Of a DNA stretch of 64,000 nucleotides, positions 41,629 to 50,057 are shown in pieces. Numbering within the stretch: the first letter of the stretch is position 1; every line of letters begins with the position of its first letter. Below the pieces are notes generated by a model. The model saw only the letters and a program-made list of their open reading frames with translations, did not search any database and was not told the DNA's origin. Both the position numbers and the translations under genes were made by a program. Source of the DNA: an uncultured Eubacteriales bacterium (GTDB lineage: Bacteria; Bacillota; Clostridia; Oscillospirales; CAG-272); assembly GCA_934796165.1 (NCBI GenBank), contig CAKVOU010000002.1:231508-295507 (forward strand). The letters are read 5' to 3'.

Positions 41629-43565
41629 TCGGCACCTCCGCCGGTATGCTCCGGTATGTACATTTCGATCAGTTCATCGGACATTTCCTGCAGGCATTCG
41701 AGAAGAATGGGATTGAAGGCTTCTTTTTTCTCCCCGCAGATGATCTGCATTGCTTTTTCGTGCGAAAACATATCCTTGTGCACCCGCTTGCTCACCAACA
41801 CGTCATATACGTCACATACAGCAACGACCTGCGCGGCGATCGGAATGTCTTCGCCCTTCAGTCCCTCCGGATACCCCGACCCGTCGTAATGTTCGTGGTG
41901 GTAGCGACAGATCTGCCATGCGTACCTGACAAGCGGCTCGTTGCGGTACTCCTCCAGACCCCAGAGCATATCCGCACCGATGACGGTGTGGCTCTTTACC
42001 AACTCAAGCTCCTCCGGCGTGAGCTTGCCGGACTTGTTGAGAATACTTTTGTCAATGGCGATTTTACCGATGTCATGAAGCGCCGAGGCATTGGAGATGA
42101 GGTCGATGTCTCTTGCGTTCAGATGATATCGGTCGGTTTTGAGCGCCAGCCGCTCCAGAATCTTGCGGGTAAGCTCACGGATCATGATGCCATGTCTGCC
42201 GCTCTCACCGTTCCGGAATTCCACGATCTGGCTGAGGATGCCCACCATGATCCGGGAATCGTCTTCCTTTTCCCGCACCTGCTCCGTCACACGCTTGATG
42301 AGCCGGCGCTGCTTGGAATACAGCTGGATGGTGTTGACCACCCGGCGGTAAACCACCTTGACGTCGAACGGGCGACCGATGTAATCGGAAACACCCAGCT
42401 CATACGCACGCCGGATGGACTGATCGGACTCGTCGCCCGTGATGGTGATGACGGGAATCTCTTCAATGAGCCGGTTGGCGTTCATGTAAGAAAGCACGTC
42501 AAACCCGCTGATACCCGGCATGACGATGTCAAGAAGCACCGCGGACAGGCGGGTGCCGTAATTTCTGAGGCACGCGATACACGCCTCGCCGCTGTCCGCC
42601 TCGATGATGTTGAACTCATTCCCGAGGATAGATGCAAGAATCTCGCGGTTAAGCTCGGAATCATCCACAATGAGAATGTTGGGGCGTTCTTTCGCGGTAT
42701 CCGCGTCAATATCCCGGTCGGTCACAATGGTGTTCTTTTCCTGCTTTGCGCGGTACATCAGCGCATCTGCCTGCTCAGCCAGCTTGTTTATCAGCTCCGT
42801 TCCGGAGCACACCCCGCCGATACTGACGGTCAGCCGGATGCCCGAGAAGCCCTTGACGGTGACATTGTTGATGCAGGAGCGGATGTTGTACAGCACATTG
42901 GAAAACACCGCGGAATCCACGCCGGGCGTAACGATCAGAAATTCGTCTCCGCCGAACCGGATCAGCTTGTCCGTGGCGCGGATACATTTCCTGATTTCCT
43001 TCGCCACTGCCCGGAGAACCTCGTCGCCAGCGGCATGACCGTACACATCGTTGTACAGCTTGAAATCGTCAATGTCAAGCAGGGCAACGCCCGCACGGAT
43101 GGAGGCGTTTTTCAGCCGTTCCTCATAAAACCGACGGTTATTGCAACCGGTCAGCACATCCTGATAGATCTTTCCGTAATAATCGTTCAGCATGGCGGCG
43201 AGCTTTGTCCTTCCGCCGAAATCGGCAAGCAGGTCATTGTCAAATTCGCGGACCAGCTCCATCACGTAGGGCTTTCCGTCGATCTCCAGATATCTGGATG
43301 TCACCTGAAAAACCGCGTTGTCGGAAATCTCCAGCTTGGTCTTGTCCTTCTTTTCCGCGAACGCCTTCGCGGTGGTGCAGTTTTCGCACCGGTGTTCCCT
43401 CTTCCAGATATCAAAGCAATGACATGGTTCACCCGTTCTTGTGAAGGTCGAATCCTCCACCGGAACGCTGTCTTCATCAAGCAGGCGCGCGCAGGTGAAC
43501 ACGCGTGACAGAACCCGCAGTTCCTCTTCCGCCTGTTGCATGGTCATTCTGGTAATGTTATCCAT
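41625..43565 (-). CDS. GGDEF-REC-HD-GYP cyclic-di-GMP protein with a Cys-rich N-terminus
   Basis: This 646-residue cytoplasmic protein has an N-terminal PAS-like segment with four cysteines (C48, C50, C60, C63), perhaps binding metal. A GGDEF domain with an intact active site follows (IRFGGDEFLIV near residue 210), so c-di-GMP synthesis is possible. Next is a receiver (ILIVDDSELNREIL and VLLDIVMPGISG) and an HD-GYP phosphodiesterase (ALHDIGKIAID and YHHEHYDGSGYPEGL). It can in principle both make and destroy c-di-GMP under phosphorelay control. AGGAGG precedes ATG 43565. It has its own promoter (43692) and leads a unit with the binding protein, kinase and Hpt. Confidence 0.93.
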   Translation of the reverse strand: MDNITRMTMQQAEEELRVLSRVFTCARLLDEDSVPVEDSTFTRTGEPCHCFDIWKREHRCENCTTAKAFAEKKDKTKLEISDNAVFQVTSRYLEIDGKPYVMELVREFDNDLLADFGGRTKLAAMLNDYYGKIYQDVLTGCNNRRFYEERLKNASIRAGVALLDIDDFKLYNDVYGHAAGDEVLRAVAKEIRKCIRATDKLIRFGGDEFLIVTPGVDSAVFSNVLYNIRSCINNVTVKGFSGIRLTVSIGGVCSGTELINKLAEQADALMYRAKQEKNTIVTDRDIDADTAKERPNILIVDDSELNREILASILGNEFNIIEADSGEACIACLRNYGTRLSAVLLDIVMPGISGFDVLSYMNANRLIEEIPVITITGDESDQSIRRAYELGVSDYIGRPFDVKVVYRRVVNTIQLYSKQRRLIKRVTEQVREKEDDSRIMVGILSQIVEFRNGESGRHGIMIRELTRKILERLALKTDRYHLNARDIDLISNASALHDIGKIAIDKSILNKSGKLTPEELELVKSHTVIGADMLWGLEEYRNEPLVRYAWQICRYHHEHYDGSGYPEGLKGEDIPIAAQVVAVCDVYDVLVSKRVHKDMFSHEKAMQIICGEKKEAFNPILLECLQEMSDELIEMYIPEHTGGGAE

Positions 43566-43686
43566 TTTCCTCCTTGGAGGCGTTTGTCAGAACGCCTCTG
43601 ATCCGCGATCCGCGAAATGGCAACTTCGTTTGGAAGCCCGGTTGTTTCCGGATGTCACTGCCGTTGCCGGGCTGTTTTCTGTTCAG
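43566..43686 (-). other. Structured 5' leader of the GGDEF/HD-GYP gene
   Basis: The leader of about 120 nt contains an outer pairing GCCCGG/CCGGGC around 43640-43675 and a hairpin of GAGGCGTT with AACGCCTC (43577-43598) directly before the ribosome binding site. It matches no riboswitch class I can name and lacks the c-di-GMP-I consensus. Confidence 0.4.
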
Positions 43687-43691
43687 TAACA

Positions 43692-43720
43692 ATTATAACA
43701 TATTTTCCGCCATATTGCAA
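43692..43720 (-). promoter_or_regulatory. Sigma-A promoter of the GGDEF/HD-GYP signalling unit
   Basis: On the minus strand, TTGCAA (43715-43720), 17-base spacer, TATAAT (43692-43697). Confidence 0.8.
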
Positions 43721-43730
43721 GAAAATCCAT

Positions 43731-46031
43731 TTATTTTCCGAAATTCATCTGTACAAATTCGCGGTAATCCACATATTTCATCGGCTTTGCGAAATAGTAG
43801 CCCTGCACCACGTCACAGTCCATTTCTTCAAGCATGGTGAATTCTTCCTTGGTTTCCACGCCCTCCTGCGTGATCTTGATGCCGAGCTTCCGGATCATGT
43901 CAATGATACTCTCCAGAAGGATGCGGTCGCGTTCCGGGTGGTCGCCCTTTTCGAGGAAGGATTTGTCGATCTTGATCTCATCCATATCCAGCGTTTTCAG
44001 GACGCTGAAGGAGGAGTAGCCGGTGCCGAAGTCGTCGAGCGAGCAGAGGAACCCGGCGGCATGCAGCTTTTCAATGATCTCCGCCAGATATTCATAGTTC
44101 TCATACGCGAAGCTCTCGGTAAATTCGAGCGTCACAAAGCCGTCCCGGATATCGAACTTGTTTTTGATACGGATATAATAATCCAGGAAATCCGGCTGAA
44201 TCGCCGTCACGCGGGAGACGTTGACCGATACGGGATACGCAGTTTGTTTTTCGCGGATCCGACCGGCAATGTTTTCGCATGCGCGGTAGAAGACAAAACG
44301 GTCGAGCTTGTTGATAAAGCCGTTTTCCTCAAAGACCGGGATGAATTCACCGGGCTTCCGGTAATGGTCGATCTTTTCGTCAAACCAGCGGACGAGGATT
44401 TCGCTTCCATCAAGCGTCCCCTTTTTCAGATTGTATTTAGGCTGATAAAACAGGTGAAATTCGTTGTTTTCAAGCGCGGTCTGCATTCTGCCTTCGATCT
44501 CCGCCCGGTGCAGGTAATCCTCGCGGAGCATGTCTCCGTAAAAGCTGAAGGACACGATTCCGCGCTGAACCGAGGAATTGGCTTCCACCATCAGCGCCTT
44601 GTCGATCATACGGTGGACAGGCTCTGCTTCCTCCCCCTGCTCCAGCTCGTAAATGCTGTAGGTCAGATTGATCTTGTACTCACTGTCGGGCTGAATGCGG
44701 TATTGTGCCGCCTGCCAGTAAAGTCCGTTGAGGCGTTCTACGAGCGCCTTCCGGTCTTTGTAATGCAGGAGAAGCAGGAATTTGCCGTCCCGCATATACG
44801 CATAGGTCTCCGCGAGGATCATCGTCTTCTGACAGATACCACGCAGATATTTCAGCATTTCCTTGCTCTGCACCTCACCGAACATTTCGGCAACATATCC
44901 GAAATTGTTCACCTGCATGATTACAATGGCATACCGGGAAGTACGGTTGGCATCGATCAGATTTCTTGCAGCCTGCTCAAAGCCGTCCTGCGTGAGGCAG
45001 TTCAGTTCTTCGTTCATGGTGATCAGCCTGCTGATCTCGCGGTTGACGCGGATCTGGTCGGTCGCAAACAGGACAACAAAGAGCAGAAGAATCGCGCCGA
45101 GCAGCGCCAATGTCCCCCACATGGAATCCATAAGGGCGTGACCGCTGCCGTACAGATTTTCCATGTTGTAAAGCCCGAGCAGGAACCCGCCGCCGTTGCC
45201 GGCTCCGAAGGAGGTGACCGTCAGCACAAATCTCCCCGTGTCCGTGCGGATGGGGACGGTGCGGATGCCCTCCCCCGTGGCGGAGGAAAGGACCTCGTCG
45301 TATGCCGTGCCGTTCTGAAACAATTGCTTGAGAATGCCGTTTGTGACCGGCTCATTCCCGGGACTGAATGATTCCTCCGAATTGACCTGACGCTCCAACA
45401 TCACGCCGTCGGATTTGCAGAAAAGCAGAAAATCTGCCGCGGCAACGCTGTCAATGAGCCGGCGGGATCCATCCTGCTGTGAAAGATACACGAAATTGTC
45501 GAGCGAGACCGCAATGCGGTCAAAAAGAAGTACCAGCCGGTCGATATCCCCCCCCTCTACCGGGGCGGAAACACCGAAGGACATCAGAAGGTTTTCATAC
45601 TGAAAAACACGGGATACCGCGGTCCCCTCCGCACTGCCGAGCTCGGTGAGCGCGGGATACCCGGTCACTGACCTGCCATTCAGGTCGTAAAGCACGCCGT
45701 CGCGGAAGTAAAAAACATCTCTGAAATCCGGGTTCTTTTCATGCAGATCAAGCCGGATCGTTTGCAGATGTTCCAAGGTTTCCGTACCGTTTGTATGCAG
45801 CCCCAGCTCCGTGGCATACCACTCCGTGGTGGTTTTGAGTGCATCGTACTGGTCGCGGATGCGGAGCGACTGCTCGAGTGCGTAGTTGTACGCCCGCTCG
45901 GTCGCCTGCGCGTCCACGCCGTCGCTGTAACTGTTGCCGATGGCTAGCAGATTGATAAAAAACGAAATGCAGATCAGAAACGCGGTCGTGAAAATGACCG
46001 GCTTCCAATATTTGGTGATCCAGTGCTTCAT
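43731..46031 (-). CDS. Membrane EAL-domain c-di-GMP phosphodiesterase with degenerate GGDEF
   Basis: This 766-residue protein has a helix at residues 10-32, an extracytoplasmic sensor to about 290, a second helix near 295-320, a degenerate GGDEF domain without the signature (residues 345-490) and an EAL domain (about 510-765). The EAL catalytic set is largely present: SEILVRW at the EAL position, VTLEFTES, LDDFGTGYSSFSVL, DEIKIDKSFL and QEGVET. It should hydrolyse c-di-GMP to pGpG. It is last in the riboswitch-controlled fibre operon, 40 bp after the second SipW gene, and could give negative feedback. No strong ribosome binding site precedes ATG 46031; GGGAG lies 15 bases upstream. Confidence 0.9.
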   Translation of the reverse strand: MKHWITKYWKPVIFTTAFLICISFFINLLAIGNSYSDGVDAQATERAYNYALEQSLRIRDQYDALKTTTEWYATELGLHTNGTETLEHLQTIRLDLHEKNPDFRDVFYFRDGVLYDLNGRSVTGYPALTELGSAEGTAVSRVFQYENLLMSFGVSAPVEGGDIDRLVLLFDRIAVSLDNFVYLSQQDGSRRLIDSVAAADFLLFCKSDGVMLERQVNSEESFSPGNEPVTNGILKQLFQNGTAYDEVLSSATGEGIRTVPIRTDTGRFVLTVTSFGAGNGGGFLLGLYNMENLYGSGHALMDSMWGTLALLGAILLLFVVLFATDQIRVNREISRLITMNEELNCLTQDGFEQAARNLIDANRTSRYAIVIMQVNNFGYVAEMFGEVQSKEMLKYLRGICQKTMILAETYAYMRDGKFLLLLHYKDRKALVERLNGLYWQAAQYRIQPDSEYKINLTYSIYELEQGEEAEPVHRMIDKALMVEANSSVQRGIVSFSFYGDMLREDYLHRAEIEGRMQTALENNEFHLFYQPKYNLKKGTLDGSEILVRWFDEKIDHYRKPGEFIPVFEENGFINKLDRFVFYRACENIAGRIREKQTAYPVSVNVSRVTAIQPDFLDYYIRIKNKFDIRDGFVTLEFTESFAYENYEYLAEIIEKLHAAGFLCSLDDFGTGYSSFSVLKTLDMDEIKIDKSFLEKGDHPERDRILLESIIDMIRKLGIKITQEGVETKEEFTMLEEMDCDVVQGYYFAKPMKYVDYREFVQMNFGK

Positions 46032-46071
46032 GCCGTTTCCGGTCACTCCCTTCGATGTTCTCTGGAATATT

Positions 46072-46830
46072 TCAGGACCTCGGAGACTCTTTCCCGTTGC
46101 CTGCGGGCGAATTCTCCGGTTGCACCGACCGAATGTCCTCCGGTCCCTGTCCGGACGCTCCGTCCGCCGGATTGCCGGGTTCTCCGCCGTCATGCGCCGC
46201 GGTTTTCCCGTTCTCCCGCTCCATGCGAGCCACCTCCTCGGCAACACGCCGCGCAAGTTCCTCGTCCCTTTCCTTCTGTTTTTCCTCGCGGTAGGTCTTC
46301 ACCATGGACGGGATATACAGAAATCCGCAGAGTCCGAAGAACAGCACCGCAATCAGAATCAGTCCCACCGGTGAGGAAAACACTCTGGCAATGACAGTCA
46401 GAAAGCCGAGCCCTCTCCGGTACACGGCGACCACATCGCCCGGTGCGACCGTCCACGGGTCTTCCGCGGACAGAATATTGTCCCCCTTCGTGCGGTAGCC
46501 CTCATCGGTCACCTTTGTGATCCGGTGGGTGATGAGACTGCCGTACACGGGCTGGGAAGCATCCCGGCAGACAAAAACGATCACGTCGCCCACCTGAAGC
46601 TCCGTTCCGTCGGAGCGTTTTACGAGGATATAGCTTTTTTCTTCAATGGTCGGGCTCATACTGCCCGTTTCCACCCACAGAAAGCTGTGCCCGAAAATAA
46701 ACGTCGGCTCCTGCTTTTTGCCTCTCACGAAGAGGAAAACGGCAATCAGCAGGATCAGGACGAGCGCGATGTAAAAAATACACTGTGAAAGGATCTTCCC
46801 GACTTTCCCGGATCTTCCGGCTTTACTCAT
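46072..46830 (-). CDS. sipW: Signal peptidase I, SipW (ER/archaeal) type
   Basis: This 252-residue membrane peptidase has an N-terminal helix (residues 17-36) and a C-terminal helix (about 155-180), with the catalytic site outside. It has the Ser-His type centre of SipW: nucleophile S57 in ETGSMSPTIE, H102 in ITHRITKV in place of the bacterial Lys, and KGDNILSAEDPW. SipW enzymes process TasA/CalY fibre subunits, and one such gene is in this operon. The last 60 residues are a charged, Glu/Gly-rich tail. A tiny upstream frame (TTG 46853, 8 codons) with its own AAAGGAG ends inside the start codon region and may drive coupling. Confidence 0.9.
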   Translation of the reverse strand: MSKAGRSGKVGKILSQCIFYIALVLILLIAVFLFVRGKKQEPTFIFGHSFLWVETGSMSPTIEEKSYILVKRSDGTELQVGDVIVFVCRDASQPVYGSLITHRITKVTDEGYRTKGDNILSAEDPWTVAPGDVVAVYRRGLGFLTVIARVFSSPVGLILIAVLFFGLCGFLYIPSMVKTYREEKQKERDEELARRVAEEVARMERENGKTAAHDGGEPGNPADGASGQGPEDIRSVQPENSPAGNGKESPRS

Positions 46831-46941
46831 AGGTTTCCAGTGGCTTCGGTCAAGAAGCGCTCCTTTCCGTAAAACTGCGATCGTCCCCCGTTCTCCTGCA
46901 GCACATACTGCGGTGTGCCTTACAGGAAAACCTCCCGTGGG

Positions 46942-49900
46942 TTACTTCTTCCGGTCCTGTTCTTTTTTCTTGCCGAACAGCCTGCCGAAGAAGCTCTTCT
47001 TTTCGGGGACCTCAAAATCCCCGACGTTCTCTTCGCTGTCTTTGATGAATCCGCTGCTGTCGTCAATGCCCTTCCCCGCCGGGCGGCTGTAATCCAATGC
47101 ACCGGGATAACGGATACCGGAGAGCAGGCGGTCGTTCTTTTCCTTTTCTTCAGTCACCTGTTCCCCTGCCTTGTCCGTTCTCGGATCGGAGCCCGGAACG
47201 GTTGCGGGGGCTTCAAAAAAGTCCGCAGAACGGGATGAACTGCTTCCGGAACCGTTTCCGAGAGTTCTGTACAGGTCAAAGGAACCCGTGTCGTCCTCCT
47301 CGGCTCCGGCTGCCTTGTGTTCTGCCGCTCCGGAAGATCTGCGGGCAAGTTCCGCCTGCTCCTCCTCTTTGGTCAAAACGCGCACAGAGGTCAGCACCTC
47401 AGGCGAGGAGGCGGGAGATTCCGCGCCATCGCGGCTCTCCGGGATCTGCGTAACAGGGATCCGGGCTTCGGAGTCGCCCGCAGTATCGGCATCCGCGGTT
47501 TCCGACGTAACAGTTCCCGGCACCGGTTGCATTTCTCCCGATTCCCCGTCCGCGGAAACGACTTCCGCACGGGCGGACTGCGTCTCTCCGGCGGATTCAC
47601 CGGTCTGCATGGAAACCGCCGGCTGGCCGTCGCGCACAGACCCGTCTCCTCCGGTCGCGGTATCCTCCAAAGGAAGGGGAAGTCCGTCCTCTGTGGCATC
47701 CGCGTCCGGCTCCTTGCGGAAAGCATCCGCGGGACGGAGCACCTCCACACGACGGATCCACCCCTTTTCCATCAGTTCTTCAAAGGACTGGATGGCGAAA
47801 TCCTCCGTCCGGAGCACCGTCTGCGGCGGGTCTTCGGCGGAAAGATCGTATCTGTCCGCAAGCTGTTCGGTCAGCTGCAGGGCGTACTTCAGCCAACGGT
47901 CGCTTCTGACACGCAGAAGCGCGGGCGTTGCGGCATACCTCCGGACCTCTTTTGCGTCGCGGGCAAAGTAGGCGGGCGGAAGAGTCTCCGGGTCAAGCGC
48001 CGCATAGAAATACAGCGTTTTTCCCTTGACGGCAAGCCGTGCAAGAAGCGTTCTGCCCACATAAAAAGTGCAATACGAACGGCTGATGCGCAGCTTTACG
48101 CCGCGAAGCGAAAGAAGTGAATTGGAAACCGTAACGAAATATTCCTTGATCCTGTCGTCTGCAAGGCGGATACGCGCGTTGAAATCCTTTTCGTAGCGAA
48201 TCTCAATGGCACTCTCTCCGTCCCCGCCGGGCAGGTCATGGTCTCTGTCGTAGAATTCCGCCGCACGGAGCGCGACCCGGACGGCAAGCACAAGATCCGC
48301 GTCGTCCGCGTCTCTTGCCGCCGTTTCCTTCGTATCAAAATCCGACGCGGTGTACGCCTCCGGCTCTTCCTCGACCCGGATACGCGGGGTCATGAGGGGC
48401 GTGCGGTAAGCGGCGATTGCCCGGTCGTCGGCATACTCCCCGCGCGTGTGGCGGCAAAACAGCAGGTACTGCTGCGCCGCGTTGTCAAACAGTTCTCCGA
48501 CGTAGGAATCATCGGGCGTTTTGACGGTCTCCTCGACCGTGATGCCGACTCCGCTTTCGTCATACCCTTCGAGGAAATTCCAGAGGTCAAGACAATCGCG
48601 GAAGTATTTGTTCTTGAGGATCGCGTTGGTGCGCAAGATCGGCGGATGTACGAAATTACGCCCCATCTCGCGTACAAAATCCGATTCCATGTATTCGGTC
48701 ACAATCCCGTTGAGGCGTTCCACCCGCTTCCACAGCCCGGTACCGAACAGCCCGTTTTTCACGCCCTCGCCGTCCGCACATTTTTCGGACAACTCCAGAC
48801 TGACGCGCAGTTTTCCGCGCACATCGCCGTGGTAGAACCGATCCGAAAATTCCAGGCAGTCCACCCGCTCGTCCACGCCCTCCCGCAGGGCGGTACGGTA
48901 GCGGCGGGAAACAAACAGGTAAAGCCTTGAGAGCAGAGTGTTGAGAAACTTGTTTTCATAGGTGAGAATGGAGTCCTCACGGAAAACATTGAGCAGCTTG
49001 GAGGGGGTGACATCTTCACCGTCCACGCTCGCGATATAGTCGGTATGCTGGGAGAGATGTACAACGGACCTGCCGGAGATCTTCTTGGTCAGTTCCATCG
49101 GAAGGATCTCCTCGGTCTCGGCAATGTACCTTGACGGACAGCGGATCAGCTCGTCCAGAGCATAAAGGCTGTCCTCCACCCGCGTCACCCACCCCTCGTC
49201 GATGGCGCGGAGCATTTTCTTTTCCGTCACCCGGACGCTCGCGTCCCCGGAGGTCAGCGCGTCGCGGATGGTGCCATAGGTCGTATAGCGCGAGAGGAGC
49301 TCCCGTGCGCTGTCCCTTGTATCCGTGTAAATGTCGGTCGCGGGGCGTGGTGCCGTTCCGGAAGAAACCGACGGAGTTTCCGTGGAGACCGGCGGGGCAT
49401 TACCCTCTCCGGTTGTCCGTCCGCGCACGATGCGGACAAGCCCGCGGGTGATCAGGTTTCCGAGGCTGTCCGCAGGGAACGCCTTCGGGGAAATGGGCTC
49501 GGGAAGCGGCGAACGCCTGACAAGCCCGTTTTCTTCTGCGACCTGCGCAATACAGCGGACCGCGTTTTTTGCGCCGCCCGCGCTCCGGATCCGGAGCAGA
49601 GCGGGTGTTTTTTCGTACTTGCGCGTCGCGCCGACGTCCCGCGCCTTGTATCTGGCACCGGATACCCCGGATGCAGAGACAGCCAGATACAGGTTGAGCG
49701 TTTTTCCGCTCAACGCGCATCTGGCGATCTGGGTACGCCCCGCGGTAAAGGTCACACCCGACCAGCCGGTGCGGGAGCGCACTTTTTCATATGACAGAAG
49801 CTCCGTTGCGACTGCGGCATAATACTCCTTGACCTCCGGCTCCGAAAGCAGCAGCTTTGCCGTAAATGAACGGTTGTATCTGAGCTGTGCCAGCCATTCG

Positions 49901-49980
49901 CCGGCGCGCTCCCCGCTGCTCTTTTCGGGAGAGCCTCCGCTTTTTTGCAGTTCTTCGTTCAGTTCTTCGGTTTCAGTCAT
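46942..49980 (-). CDS. Large protein with a duplicated clostridial module of unknown function
   Basis: This 1012-residue protein has no signal peptide or membrane helix. A module of about 120 residues occurs twice, near residues 34-155 (FTAKLLLSEPEVKEYYAAV to YEKTPALLRIRS) and near 600-720 (FNARIRLADDRIKEYFVTV to YAATPALLRVRS). I have seen similar modules in other clostridial proteins without a known role. The middle (residues 210-560) is helical, with YENKFLNTLLSRLYLFVSR reminiscent of DUF2357/McrC-like partners of AAA proteins. The last 250 residues are acidic and repetitive. ATG 49980 follows AAAGGAGAG; an in-frame start at 50058 overlapping the AAA gene is possible. Its place next to the membrane AAA+ ATPase suggests a complex. 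Confidence 0.7.
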   Translation of the reverse strand: MTETEELNEELQKSGGSPEKSSGERAGEWLAQLRYNRSFTAKLLLSEPEVKEYYAAVATELLSYEKVRSRTGWSGVTFTAGRTQIARCALSGKTLNLYLAVSASGVSGARYKARDVGATRKYEKTPALLRIRSAGGAKNAVRCIAQVAEENGLVRRSPLPEPISPKAFPADSLGNLITRGLVRIVRGRTTGEGNAPPVSTETPSVSSGTAPRPATDIYTDTRDSARELLSRYTTYGTIRDALTSGDASVRVTEKKMLRAIDEGWVTRVEDSLYALDELIRCPSRYIAETEEILPMELTKKISGRSVVHLSQHTDYIASVDGEDVTPSKLLNVFREDSILTYENKFLNTLLSRLYLFVSRRYRTALREGVDERVDCLEFSDRFYHGDVRGKLRVSLELSEKCADGEGVKNGLFGTGLWKRVERLNGIVTEYMESDFVREMGRNFVHPPILRTNAILKNKYFRDCLDLWNFLEGYDESGVGITVEETVKTPDDSYVGELFDNAAQQYLLFCRHTRGEYADDRAIAAYRTPLMTPRIRVEEEPEAYTASDFDTKETAARDADDADLVLAVRVALRAAEFYDRDHDLPGGDGESAIEIRYEKDFNARIRLADDRIKEYFVTVSNSLLSLRGVKLRISRSYCTFYVGRTLLARLAVKGKTLYFYAALDPETLPPAYFARDAKEVRRYAATPALLRVRSDRWLKYALQLTEQLADRYDLSAEDPPQTVLRTEDFAIQSFEELMEKGWIRRVEVLRPADAFRKEPDADATEDGLPLPLEDTATGGDGSVRDGQPAVSMQTGESAGETQSARAEVVSADGESGEMQPVPGTVTSETADADTAGDSEARIPVTQIPESRDGAESPASSPEVLTSVRVLTKEEEQAELARRSSGAAEHKAAGAEEDDTGSFDLYRTLGNGSGSSSSRSADFFEAPATVPGSDPRTDKAGEQVTEEKEKNDRLLSGIRYPGALDYSRPAGKGIDDSSGFIKDSEENVGDFEVPEKKSFFGRLFGKKKEQDRKK

Positions 49981-50057
49981 CAGGGAAACTCTCCTTTCCG
50001 TCGGCATTCTGTCATTTTTCCTGTTCTCCCCGTCGGAAAACGAGGCGGGGAGATTCA

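Noticed and set aside
41589..45371. Long plus-strand frames opposite the GGDEF/HD-GYP and EAL genes
   Set aside because: Antisense to proteins with intact catalytic motifs.
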